DNA of 64,000 nt. Source: CAIVVT01 sp963838205. GTDB lineage: Bacteria > Acidobacteriota > Terriglobia > Bryobacterales > Bryobacteraceae. A model generated the notes under the pieces. The model was not told where the DNA came from, made no database searches, and was given only the letters and a program-made list of their open reading frames with translations. The position numbers were made by a program, and so were the translations under genes. The stretch is taken from NCBI GenBank assembly GCA_963838205.1, contig CAWIQF010000010.1:124001-188000 (forward strand), read 5' to 3'. Positions 55,293 through 63,300 of this stretch are shown here, piece after piece (the stretch's first letter is position 1; the number at the start of each line of letters is the position of its first letter).

Positions 55293-55391
55293 CAGGCTGC
55301 TGAACAAGAGATCGAAGGGACTACTCCCTTTCGGTCGCGGCTGGCAGCGGCGGTGGAGTGGCGCGGCGACCGCTCCTTCACAGTCGCGGCT
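55293..55391. repeat. Decayed palindromic element and short flank repeat
   Basis: CAGGCTGCTGAACAA (55293-55307) is one mismatch from the terminus of the element at 16288. It is followed by GGTCGCGGCT words and, at 55370-55391, by a 22-base word containing CTCCTTCACAGTCGCGGCT that recurs with one change at 56987-57008 on the other side of the transposase gene. Confidence 0.6.
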
Positions 55392-55713
55392 TCCATGAGA
55401 AGGCCGCTCTAGTCAAGGCATTTTTCTGACATTCGTTCTTTGTGGCCGTGGCCGACCAACGGGAGGCGCCGCAGCGTCCTGCCGTCTTCCTATTCTCAGG
55501 AAGGTTTTCCTGCTCTCGCCGAATCGCCCTGCTTCCATTCGCACTCTTGATGGAGCGGCTTGCTCCGGTGCCAGTTGGGGTCCTCAATTTCGAACGGGTG
55601 CTGCCATCTCAGTATCGAAGTAACGCCCCTGTTTCCAGAAACGCTCTTCCGCCGCGACTTCGCAGTCACCCACACTCGGCGATTTGCTACAAACTACAAT
55701 CCATTACGCCGTC
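55392..55713. other. Noncoding stretch on the 3' side of the transposase gene
   Basis: About 320 bases with no supported gene between the short flank repeat and the tandem array. It could include one end of the IS110 element, but no terminal repeat marks the boundary. Confidence 0.35.
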
Positions 55714-55785
55714 TGCCACTACTTCGCTGCCTGCCGTTACGCCGCCGCGTGCCACTACTTCGCTGCCTGCCGTTACGCCGCCGCG
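55714..55785. repeat. Two tandem 36-bp repeats at the transposase 3' end
   Basis: The unit TGCCACTACTTCGCTGCCTG, then CCGTTACGCCGCCGCG, occurs twice head to tail (55714-55749, 55750-55785). The stop codon of the transposase gene lies inside the second copy (55773-55775). Confidence 0.8.
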
Positions 55786-56888
55786 TGGCGCGAGCGGGGC
55801 CGGCCCTGGCTGTTGCGGAGCGGCTCGTACACTTCGCCCGTCGTCCACAACCGATGCAGCAGCACGGCCAGTTTGCGCGCCACCGCGACGATGGCCCGCT
55901 TCTTCGCATTCTTTCCGCCGCGCTCGGCCAGCTTCAGGCCCCACCTTCTCAGATCCGTGTCCGGCCCGCGAAATCCCAAGATGTGATGTGCGCCCTGCAC
56001 CAGCATCGTCCGCAGATAGATGTCGCCTTCCTTGGCGATCGGCAACTGCGGCTGGCTCTGGCCCGATTCGCTGCGCTTGGGCCGCAGGCCCACATAGCAG
56101 CCCACGTCGCGGCTCTTCTGAAAGCGCGCGCGGTCTTCCACCGTCAAGATAAACGTCAGAGCGATCAAAGTCCCGACTCCGCTCACTTGCTTGAGAAGTT
56201 GGGTTTCCGGATACTCGGTCCGGGCGATCTGCTCCAGCTTGACGTCCACGGCGCGGATCTGTTTCGTCAGCCCTTCCACTGTGTCCAACAACGGTTTCAA
56301 CGTCTGCTGCAAAGTCTCCGGCAGGTCCACCATCTTGGCCGGACCTAGATTGTCGGCGTCGCACATGGGCAGCCGCTCGCCCATGGCTTTGGCCAGCCCG
56401 CGCGCCGAGTTGATCAGCGCCGTGCGGGCCTCCACCAGCGCCGCCCGGACCCGGATCACCATCAGATCCTGCTGCGCTTTTTCGCTCCGATGGCGGATCG
56501 GCCGCAGCAGCCGCGGATCGGCGCGCGCCAGCAGCGCCAGCGTCTGCGCGTCCAGCCGGTCGTCCTTGCGGCTGCTCTGGCTGATCAGCTTTACCTGCCT
56601 CGCATTGGCCACGATCACCTCGTGGCCCAGCTTGGCCAGCAGCCGGCTCACCCACGGCGAGTGCGTTCCGACCTCGATCGCGATGCGGCAGTGCGACCGC
56701 GCGCCGAACGCCAGCTGCAGCCCTTTCTTCGTCGTCGCCACGCTGGCTTCCTGCACCACCTCGCCCTGCCCATCCAGCCGGCAATAGCGACTGCTCCTGT
56801 CGCCCAGGTCCAGGCCGATCGTGATCGGCCCGCGCGAGCTCGCCGCCCGACGCTTCGGACTCCGCTGGACAGTGTTATTCTGCTTCAT
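55773..56888 (-). CDS. IS110-family transposase (DEDD recombinase)
   Basis: A 371-residue transposase from MKQNNTVQRSPKRRAASS. The RuvC-like DEDD domain has ITIGLDLGDRSSRYC (Asp), HCRIAIEVGTHSPWVSRLL (Glu) and SSRKDDRLDAQTLALLARA (Asp-Asp). The C-terminal Tnp_20 domain has LKQVSGVGTLIALTFILTVE and YVGLRPKRSESGQSQPQL, holding the proposed catalytic serine. IS110 elements use a bridge RNA made from a noncoding end of the element; here the candidate regions are 56889-56990 and 55400-55772. No terminal inverted repeats are obvious. The frame is intact. Confidence 0.9.
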   Translation of the reverse strand: MKQNNTVQRSPKRRAASSRGPITIGLDLGDRSSRYCRLDGQGEVVQEASVATTKKGLQLAFGARSHCRIAIEVGTHSPWVSRLLAKLGHEVIVANARQVKLISQSSRKDDRLDAQTLALLARADPRLLRPIRHRSEKAQQDLMVIRVRAALVEARTALINSARGLAKAMGERLPMCDADNLGPAKMVDLPETLQQTLKPLLDTVEGLTKQIRAVDVKLEQIARTEYPETQLLKQVSGVGTLIALTFILTVEDRARFQKSRDVGCYVGLRPKRSESGQSQPQLPIAKEGDIYLRTMLVQGAHHILGFRGPDTDLRRWGLKLAERGGKNAKKRAIVAVARKLAVLLHRLWTTGEVYEPLRNSQGRPRSRHAAA

Positions 56889-56997
56889 GGCCGGTCTCCT
56901 TTTGCACTTCGAGTGCGCAACCATTGGGAGCTTACCGCATCCCGCCGGGGCCGGCCTTCTCATTCCATCTCAGAAACACAACACAACCGCTCCTTAA

Positions 56998-57090
56998 CAG
57001 TCGCGGCTCCGCCAGACAGTTGCGGCTCCGTCAGACAGTTGCGGCTCCGCCAGACAGTTGCGGCTAAGTAACAACAGTCGCGGCTCCGTA
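56998..57090. repeat. Imperfect 19-bp tandem array
   Basis: CAGTTGCGGCTCCGCCAGA and close variants occur four to five times between the IS110 gene and glgC. The array begins right after CTCCTTAACAG, the word also present at 55372-55382. Confidence 0.8.
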
Positions 57091-57113
57091 ACGCAAGTCT
57101 CCGCGGCAAGCTG

Positions 57114-58367
57114 CTAGATCTCGATGCCGCCGACCGGCACGCGCGAACGGCGGCCCTCGACGACGGTGATGCCGCTGTCGGTGACGTGGTAGCGCTTGCG
57201 GTCGCTCTCCAGGTCGTAGCCGATGACCGTCTCGTCGGGGAGCGTGACGTTCTTATCGAGAATCGCGCGGCGCACTTTCGAGCGGCGCCCGATGTTGCAA
57301 TTGTCGAAGACAATGGAGTCCTCAACCAGCGCCCCGGTGTGGACGCGGACCCCGCGGCCGAGCACCGAGTTGCGCACCAGACCGCCGGAGAGGATGGAGC
57401 CCGAGCTGACGATGGAGTCAATGGCCGAGCCGCGGCGCCCCTCATCGTCAAAAGTGAACTTGGCGGGCGGATCGTCGTAACCGGCGGTCCTGAGCGGCCA
57501 CTGGCGGTTGTACAAGTTGAGTACCGGAGCGACGGCGCGCAGATCCATCGTGGCGTCGTAATAGGCGTCGATGGTTCCGACGTCGCGCCAGTAAACCTGC
57601 GAGTCGACGGGATCGCCGGGGATGCGATTGGTGCCGAAATCGTAAGCGAAAACCTCGCCGGATTGCACCCATTTGGGCAGGATATCGCGGCCGAAGTCGT
57701 GGCTGGAGTCCTCGATCCGGGCATCCTCATAGAGGTACTTGAGCAGCGGTCCGGTGGAGAAGATGTAGTTGCCCATCGAGGCGTAGACCATGTCCGGATT
57801 GCCGGGCAACGAAGGCGCGTTGGGGTTCTTCTCATGAAAGGCGACGATGCGGCCGTCGGGGGCAGTTTCGATGACGCCGAATTCGCCGGCCAGTTCGCGC
57901 GGCACGGGGATCGCGGCGACGGTGGCCTGGGCGCGCTTGGCCTCGTGGAACTCGATCATCTCGCGGATGTTCATGCGGTAGACGTGGTCGGCGCCGAAGA
58001 TGGCGACCACGTGCGGGTCGGATTGCTCGATCAGATTGACATTTTGAAAAATCGCGTCGGCCGTGCCGCTATACCAGGTCTCGCCCGCCGAGCGCATTTG
58101 CGCCGGCACGGGGATGATGTACTGGCTCTTCATGATCGGCGCGAATTCCCAGCCGTCGCGCAGGTGCTGCAGCAGCGACTGGCTCTTGAACTGGATCAGA
58201 ACGTAGATCGAATGAATGCCCGAGTTGACCAGGTTGGACAGGACGAAGTCCACAATGCGGTACTGACCGCCGAACGGCACGGCGGGTTTGGCGCGTTCCT
58301 TCGTGAGCGGGTACAGACGCGTTCCTTTGCCGCCGGCGAGCACGAACGACAGGACTCGAAGTTGCAT
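57114..58367 (-). CDS. glgC: Glucose-1-phosphate adenylyltransferase
   Basis: A 417-residue enzyme that makes ADP-glucose, the donor for glycogen synthesis. The N-terminal pyrophosphorylase motif is LAGGKGTRLYPLTKERAKPA. GGQYRIVDFVLSNLVNSGIH, WYSGTADAIFQN, VVAIFGADHVYRMN, GEFGVIETAPDGRI and VYWRDVGTIDAYYDATMDL are canonical. The C-terminal left-handed beta-helix is present (VRNSVLGRGVRVHTGALVED). No other glycogen gene is adjacent in the window. The gene follows the tandem array linked to the IS110 element. Confidence 0.95.
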   Translation of the reverse strand: MQLRVLSFVLAGGKGTRLYPLTKERAKPAVPFGGQYRIVDFVLSNLVNSGIHSIYVLIQFKSQSLLQHLRDGWEFAPIMKSQYIIPVPAQMRSAGETWYSGTADAIFQNVNLIEQSDPHVVAIFGADHVYRMNIREMIEFHEAKRAQATVAAIPVPRELAGEFGVIETAPDGRIVAFHEKNPNAPSLPGNPDMVYASMGNYIFSTGPLLKYLYEDARIEDSSHDFGRDILPKWVQSGEVFAYDFGTNRIPGDPVDSQVYWRDVGTIDAYYDATMDLRAVAPVLNLYNRQWPLRTAGYDDPPAKFTFDDEGRRGSAIDSIVSSGSILSGGLVRNSVLGRGVRVHTGALVEDSIVFDNCNIGRRSKVRRAILDKNVTLPDETVIGYDLESDRKRYHVTDSGITVVEGRRSRVPVGGIEI

Positions 58368-58566
58368 GATCCGGACCTACTCCCAGAAGGTGCATTTTAG
58401 CATCCTGAGGTTTCAGGATGGCGAACCGGGCGCGGCGGTTTTTTACCGCGGGCGATGGATGCTTGCCCGAGTCCGGCCGGTTTGCTTAGAATAAGGGCAT
58501 TAAGACGCGTACCCAGCCTTTACGCTCTGGTTGGCCTAATTTCATCAAACCTGGAAGGAATCGCAC

Positions 58567-58866
58567 GTGGAGTCCCCGAATCGCCGCCTGATCCGCCCGC
58601 CGTTGGTTGATACAAAGGACAAGCGCACCACGGTGAATCGTGCCGCCTTCCAGAAGCAGTCGCCGCCGGATACCACCAACGCCGAGAATTTTTACTACGT
58701 GAAGCAGATGCAGTCGAAGACGCCGATGATCATCGTACTGCAGGATGGCGAGCAAATCCACGGCGTGATCGAGTGGTACGACAAGACGTGCCTGAAGGTG
58801 AATCGCGAAGGCGATCCGAACCTGCTGGTATACAAGTCCTACATCAAATACATGTACAAGGCGTGA
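58567..58866 (+). CDS. hfq: Hfq-like RNA chaperone
   Basis: A 99-residue protein starting at a GTG with GGAAGGA eight bases upstream. The Sm fold covers the C-terminal half: MIIVLQDGEQIHGVIEWYDK (Sm1) and LLVYKSYIKYMYKA (Sm2, with YKSY in place of the usual YKHA). It has an N-terminal extension of about 40 residues (PNRRLIRPPLVDTKDKRTTV) that typical Hfq lacks, while the acidic C-terminal tail of enterobacterial Hfq is missing. It is expected to bind small RNAs and mRNA A/U-rich regions. It is a separate unit divergent from glgC. Confidence 0.82.
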   Translation: MESPNRRLIRPPLVDTKDKRTTVNRAAFQKQSPPDTTNAENFYYVKQMQSKTPMIIVLQDGEQIHGVIEWYDKTCLKVNREGDPNLLVYKSYIKYMYKA

Positions 58867-58875
58867 AGCCGCGAA

Positions 58876-58978
58876 TGCACGGGGACTGACGGCTCTGTCC
58901 TAGGCGACGACAACGCTCTCGATTTACGCTCGGACCCCGCAGCACCGTGCGGAGTTCAGCCGTCTGTCCCCGTGTGCA
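58876..58978. repeat. MITE-like palindrome between hfq and the thioesterase gene
   Basis: The ends TGCACGGGGACTGACGGCT and AGCCGTCTGTCCCCGTG (followed by TGCA) are near-perfect inverted repeats about 100 bases apart. The element lies between two convergent genes and may serve as their terminator. Confidence 0.7.
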
Positions 58979-58995
58979 CCGGTCGAAGACGCCCG

Positions 58996-59487
58996 CTAGC
59001 TCTGCGCTTCATGTTCGAGCGCCTTGCGCTTTAGCGCCAGCCGCGCCGCCCGCCTGTGTTCCGCTTCGCGCCAGCGCCGCTGCTCGGCCTCGGTCTCCGG
59101 AATCGCCTGTCGAACCGGGCACGGCTTGCCGTCCTCGCCGAGCGCCACGAACGTCAGGTAGGAGGAGTTGGCATGGTAGACGATGCCCTGGTGCAGATCC
59201 TCGACCAGGACCTTGACGCCGACCTCCATCGACGTGCGAAAGACGCGGTTTACCGAAGCTTTCATGGTGATCAACTGGCCGATGCGGATGGGGTGCAGGA
59301 AGCTCATCGAGTCCACCGAGGCCGTCACCACGTTCAAGCGAGCGTGCCGGATGGCGGCCGTGGCCGCGGCCAGGTCGACCAGTTGCATGATGCGCCCACC
59401 CAGCAGATTGCCCAGCGTGTTGGCGTAGATGGGCAGAGCGAATTCGGCGATTTCGCTGAGCGATTCACGAACAGCGCGTCCTTCCAT
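58996..59487 (-). CDS. Acyl-CoA thioesterase (hotdog fold)
   Basis: A 163-residue single-domain hotdog protein. ANTLGNLLGGRIMQLVDLAA carries the catalytic Asp and the family's helix; VVTASVDSMSFLHPIRIGQL and VGVKVLVEDLHQGIVYHANS are typical of the YciA/BFIT-type acyl-CoA thioesterases. The last 35 residues form a charged helix (EAEQRRWREAEHRRAARLAL). It hydrolyses medium to long acyl-CoA. Confidence 0.87.
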   Translation of the reverse strand: MEGRAVRESLSEIAEFALPIYANTLGNLLGGRIMQLVDLAAATAAIRHARLNVVTASVDSMSFLHPIRIGQLITMKASVNRVFRTSMEVGVKVLVEDLHQGIVYHANSSYLTFVALGEDGKPCPVRQAIPETEAEQRRWREAEHRRAARLALKRKALEHEAQS

Positions 59488-59566
59488 AGCTCAGAGGGTA
59501 GCATTCGGCAGCGCCGTGGCGGAACGCGCCGGCAGCGCGGCGTGTGGGGCGTTAGTCTGGAGACAT

Positions 59567-59875
59567 ATGTCCCGACTCGAATCGCTCAAGGGCTTGGTGC
59601 AACAGGATCAGGGGAACGAACGCATCCGCTTCATGCTGTGCATGGAATACGCGAGCACGGGCGACTACGCCGGCGCGCTCAGCGAACTCGACGAACTCAT
59701 CGCGCGCCACCCCGGCTACGCCGCCGCTTACTTCCAGGCGGGACGCGTGGCGGAAACCCTGGAAAACACCGCCGCCGCCCGCGACTATTACACGCGCGGA
59801 ATCGAAGCCGCGCAGCGCTCCGGCGACCCCCATGCGGCGGCCGAGATGAGCGCCGCGCTGGCAGCGCTGGACTGA
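59567..59875 (+). CDS. Small TPR protein
   Basis: A 102-residue protein of about three tetratricopeptide-like helical hairpins: SRLESLKGLVQQDQGNERIR, FMLCMEYASTGDYAGALSEL, YAAAYFQAGRVAETLENTAA. The ATG at 59567 follows CTGGAGACAT. Similar small TPR proteins occur singly in many Acidobacteria. Probable role: protein interaction scaffold; no partner is evident. Confidence 0.75.
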   Translation: MSRLESLKGLVQQDQGNERIRFMLCMEYASTGDYAGALSELDELIARHPGYAAAYFQAGRVAETLENTAAARDYYTRGIEAAQRSGDPHAAAEMSAALAALD

Positions 59876-59902
59876 CGGCTGCAGAACGCAGCGAACCCGG
59901 CG

Positions 59903-61235
59903 CTACCTGGTCTTCACCGCGATCACCGTGGCATACGGATCCGCTGCGAGGCCGGCTACGCGGATCGTCAGCCGGCCGCCCTGCTGCGTGAACGCGAGCG
60001 GCTTGTGCGATGCCAACAACGTGACCGAGCGGGCGTGCAATCCGCGCACTTCGAGCGTCTCCGAAGGCATATCGAACACGTGCAGGTAGACCGTTCCGCC
60101 CTTGGCCGTCGAGCGGCCGAACGGCAGATCCTGCAGCGGCCCGTAGGTGGTCCCGTAGATCGCCTCGCCGTTGGCCTGGAGCCAGCCGCCGATCTGCCGC
60201 AGGCGCTCCTCGAACTCGGGCTGAATGGTGCCCTCGGGCGTCGGCCCGACGTTGAGCAGGAAGTTGCCGCCCTTGCTCGCGGCGTCGATCAGCGCGCGCA
60301 CCAGCTCGGTCGTGGATTTGAAATGGCGGTCGTGCTTGTTGTACGCCCAGGTGTCGTTGATCGTCATGCACGTCTCCCAGGGCTGAAACTCGTCCGCGCC
60401 GGGCGCGGCCGACACGAGGCCGTGGTCCTCGGGATCGACGTCCTGGACCTTCGCGCCCTTGGTCGGGATGCCCTTGGGCAGGCGCTGTTCGGGCGTCAGA
60501 AAATCGCCGGTCAGGCCGATGCGATTGTTGATCAGCGTCATCGGCTGCAGTTCGCGGATCAGGGTGTGGAACCGCAGCCCGTCGTACTTCTCCTGATGAC
60601 CGAGACCGTCGAACCAGATGACGAACACGTTGCCGTAGCGCGTCAGCAGCTCGCGCAACTGCAGCTCCATGTAGCTCAGGTAGAGCGGCCATTCGGGGCG
60701 CTCAGGCTGGCCCTGCCAGTTGGCGCTGGCGAGTCTGCGACGTATCGCGGAAGGCCGGATGGGTCATGTCCGGCGGCGAGTAGTAGAAGCCCAGCGGCAT
60801 GTTCTCGGCCTTCGCCGCCGCGGCCAGCAGCGCGACCACGTCTTTCTTATAAGGCGTGTTGGTGATTTTATTCGACGTAAACGACGAGTCGAACGTACAG
60901 AAGCCGTCGTGGTGTTTCGTCGTGATCACCATGTAGCGCTGGCCCGCCGCCTTGGCCAGCCGCACCAGCGCCATGGGGTCGAATTGCACCGGGTCAAAAG
61001 TGCGCGCGAGCGCCCGATAATTGGCCTCGCTGATGCCGCCCGGCTCCGGCGTCATGATCGGCCACGAGGCCTCGACGCTGGCCTGCGAATACGGCCCCCA
61101 GTGGATGAACATGCCGAATTTGCAGTCGTTGAATCGCCGCAGCCGTTCGGCCGCATTGGCATCCGGGCCGGCGCACAGCGCGGAGCCCGCCGTCAGGATT
61201 CCGACAATCAGAGTGGAAAATAGGATTGAGCGCAT
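59903..61235 (-). CDS. Secreted GH29 alpha-L-fucosidase, frame disrupted
   Basis: An exported fucosidase (signal LFSTLIVGILTAGSALCA). KFGMFIHWGPYSQASVEASW, YMVITTKHHDGFCTFDSSFT and NMPLGFYYSPPDMTHPAFRD are strong GH29 signatures. Near 60735 one extra base ends the frame early. In the neighbouring frame the protein continues RLASANWQGQPERPEWPLYL, RYGNVFVIWFDGLGH, GGNFLLNVGPTPEGTIQPEF and a C-terminal beta domain to the stop at 59903. Together they give about 443 residues, normal for the family. Decay and sequencing error both remain possible. Confidence 0.82.
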
Positions 61236-61365
61236 CGGGGTCGCCTTAGTCACGCTCAGCATATCGATTTGCGATGCGACGCGGCGATGCGAACTCCTCC
61301 TGCCATGGCGCTCCTCCAGCGGGTTAACATGAATCTCAGGCTGCGTAGCCATTGGAGGTATTCAC

Positions 61366-61908
61366 ATGAACAACACGCTGAAGCTCACGCTCGCGTCAGT
61401 CCTCTGTCTCCTCGTTCTGTGCCTGGCTCCGGCCAGCGCGCAGACGTCCGACAATCCCATCAGCGCCGGCCAGAAGGGCCTGTACGCCATGGTCAAAAAC
61501 AATCTCGTCCGCGGCGCGGAGAAGATGCCCGAGGAGAATTACTCCTTCAAACCGACTCCCGACGTCCGCAGCTTTGGCCAGATCATCGGCCATGTCGCCG
61601 ACGCACAGTACATGATCTGCTCCGCGGTCCTGGGCGAAAAGAACCCGGCTCCGGACATCGAGAAGAACAAGACATCCAAGGCCGATCTTGTGCAGGCCCT
61701 GAAGGACGCCTTGGCCTATTGCGACAAAGCCTATGACGGCCTCACCGATGCGCAGGCGGCCCAGACAGTGAAGTTCTTCGGCCGCGATCAGGCCAAGGCC
61801 ACGGTGCTGAGCTTCAACACGATGCACAACATGGAGCACTACGGCAACATGGTGACGTACTTGCGCCTGAAGGGACTTGTCCCGCCAACGAGCGAAGCCC
61901 GGCATTAG
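61366..61908 (+). CDS. Exported DinB-like protein
   Basis: A 180-residue protein with a signal peptide (TLASVLCLLVLCLAPASAQ) and a DinB/YfiT four-helix bundle: EENYSFKPTPDVRSFGQIIG, HVADAQYMICSAV and FNTMHNMEHYGNMVTYLRLK supply the three histidines that bind a divalent metal. The ATG follows GGAGGTATTCAC. Export makes this a member of the secreted DinB group common in Acidobacteria; the reaction is unknown. Confidence 0.85.
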   Translation: MNNTLKLTLASVLCLLVLCLAPASAQTSDNPISAGQKGLYAMVKNNLVRGAEKMPEENYSFKPTPDVRSFGQIIGHVADAQYMICSAVLGEKNPAPDIEKNKTSKADLVQALKDALAYCDKAYDGLTDAQAAQTVKFFGRDQAKATVLSFNTMHNMEHYGNMVTYLRLKGLVPPTSEARH

Positions 61909-61965
61909 CCGGAAAGCGGGCGCGGGCGCTCGATCGGGTCCTCAGGGCAGACTCCGCCCGCGCAG

Positions 61966-63300
61966 CTAGCCGGAGCGTGGATGGTCGTCCTCCGGCGGGT
62001 CGCCTTCCCCCGCAGCAGCCCCGCCGCGCCGCCTGCGGATCTCTGCCAGCCGCTCGGCGATGCGTGCCTCGGTGCCGCGCCGGGTGGGCTCGTAGAAGCG
62101 CGTCCCGGCCAGAGCTTCGGGAAAACATTCCATGTGCGTGATGGCGTCCTCCAGCCGGTGCGCGTGTTCGTAGCCTTGTCCGTAGCCCCACTCCTTCATG
62201 GCGCGCGTCGGCGCGTTGCGCAACTGCAGCGGCACCGGCTCCGGCGGCCGCTCCTGCACCAGCGCCCGGGCATTGTTCAAGGCCTGATAAGCCGCGTCCG
62301 ATTTAGGTGCGACGGCGAGGTAGATGGCGACCTGCGCCAGCGCCTGGTCGCCTTCGGGGACTCCCAGAAAATGCACGGTCTGCATGCACGCGATGGCCTG
62401 CTCGACGGCGCGCGGATCGGCCAGCCCGACGTCCTCGATCGCCATCCGCACCAGCCGCCGCACCAGGTACATCCGGTCCTCGCCCGCCTCCAGCATCCGC
62501 GCCAGCCAGTACAGCGCCGCGTCCGGATCCGACGACCGCACCGACTTGTGCAGCGCCGAGATCAGGTTGTAATGCTCTTCCCCGCCCTTGTCGTACAGCA
62601 GCGTCCGGCGCTGCATCGCATCCTCGACCGCCTGCCGGTCGAGCACGCCGCCCTTCGAGGCCGCCGCGGCGATTTCCAGCAGGTTGTAAGCGGCACGCGC
62701 GTCGCCGCCGGCGTAGATCGCAATTTGTTCGAGCAGATCGCCGGCCGCCGTGAGTCCGACCCGCGGCAGCGCGCGGCCGAGCAGAGCCACGGTTTCCTCC
62801 ACCGTCAGCGGCCGCAGCGCGTAGACTTTCGACCGCGACAGCAGCGCCGAGATCACCTCGAAGGACGGGTTCTCCGTGGTCGCGCCGATCAGGATCACGT
62901 CGCCGCGTTCGACGTACGGCAGAAACGCGTCCTGCTGGGCTTTGTTGAAGCGGTGGATCTCATCGATAAACAGCACCGTGCGATAGCCCAGCCGCCGGTT
63001 GCGCTCGGCGTCGGCCATCACCGCCTTGATCTCCTTCATGCCGCTCAGCACGGCGCTGAAGGGGATGAACTGCGCCTTGGTGTGATGCGCGACGAGTTTC
63101 GCCAGGGTTGTTTTTCCAACGCCCGGCGGACCCCACAGGATGATCGACGTCAGCCGGTCGCTCTCGATCTGCGCCCGCAGCGGCTTGCCCGGGCCGAGGA
63201 TGTGCTCCTGGCCGACAAAATCCTCCAGCCGCTCCGGCCGCATCCGCTCGGCCAGCGGACGCCCCTGCTCGTCGACCGGCGCGGCATCGAACAGGCTCAC
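61966..63300 (-). CDS. rarA: Replication-associated recombination protein RarA (MgsA)
   Basis: A 444-residue AAA+ ATPase starting at a GTG (SLFDAAPVDEQGRPLAERMR). Walker A is LWGPPGVGKTTLAK, Walker B VLFIDEIHRFNKAQQDAFL, sensor 1 IGATTENPSFEVISALLSR. The C-terminal tetramerisation domain (YNLISALHKSVRSSDPDAAL, RRLVRMAIEDVGLADPRAVE) is complete. RarA acts at stalled replication forks. The start overlaps the stop of the upstream RNA methyltransferase gene (GTGA), so both are co-transcribed. The longer frame beginning at 63993 is antisense noise fused to the true gene. Confidence 0.93.
   Translation of the reverse strand: MSLFDAAPVDEQGRPLAERMRPERLEDFVGQEHILGPGKPLRAQIESDRLTSIILWGPPGVGKTTLAKLVAHHTKAQFIPFSAVLSGMKEIKAVMADAERNRRLGYRTVLFIDEIHRFNKAQQDAFLPYVERGDVILIGATTENPSFEVISALLSRSKVYALRPLTVEETVALLGRALPRVGLTAAGDLLEQIAIYAGGDARAAYNLLEIAAAASKGGVLDRQAVEDAMQRRTLLYDKGGEEHYNLISALHKSVRSSDPDAALYWLARMLEAGEDRMYLVRRLVRMAIEDVGLADPRAVEQAIACMQTVHFLGVPEGDQALAQVAIYLAVAPKSDAAYQALNNARALVQERPPEPVPLQLRNAPTRAMKEWGYGQGYEHAHRLEDAITHMECFPEALAGTRFYEPTRRGTEARIAERLAEIRRRRGGAAAGEGDPPEDDHPRSG

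Noticed and set aside
57186..58400. A 404-residue plus-strand frame opposite glgC
   Set aside because: Antisense of a highly conserved enzyme, with Val/Asp/Gly-rich random composition.
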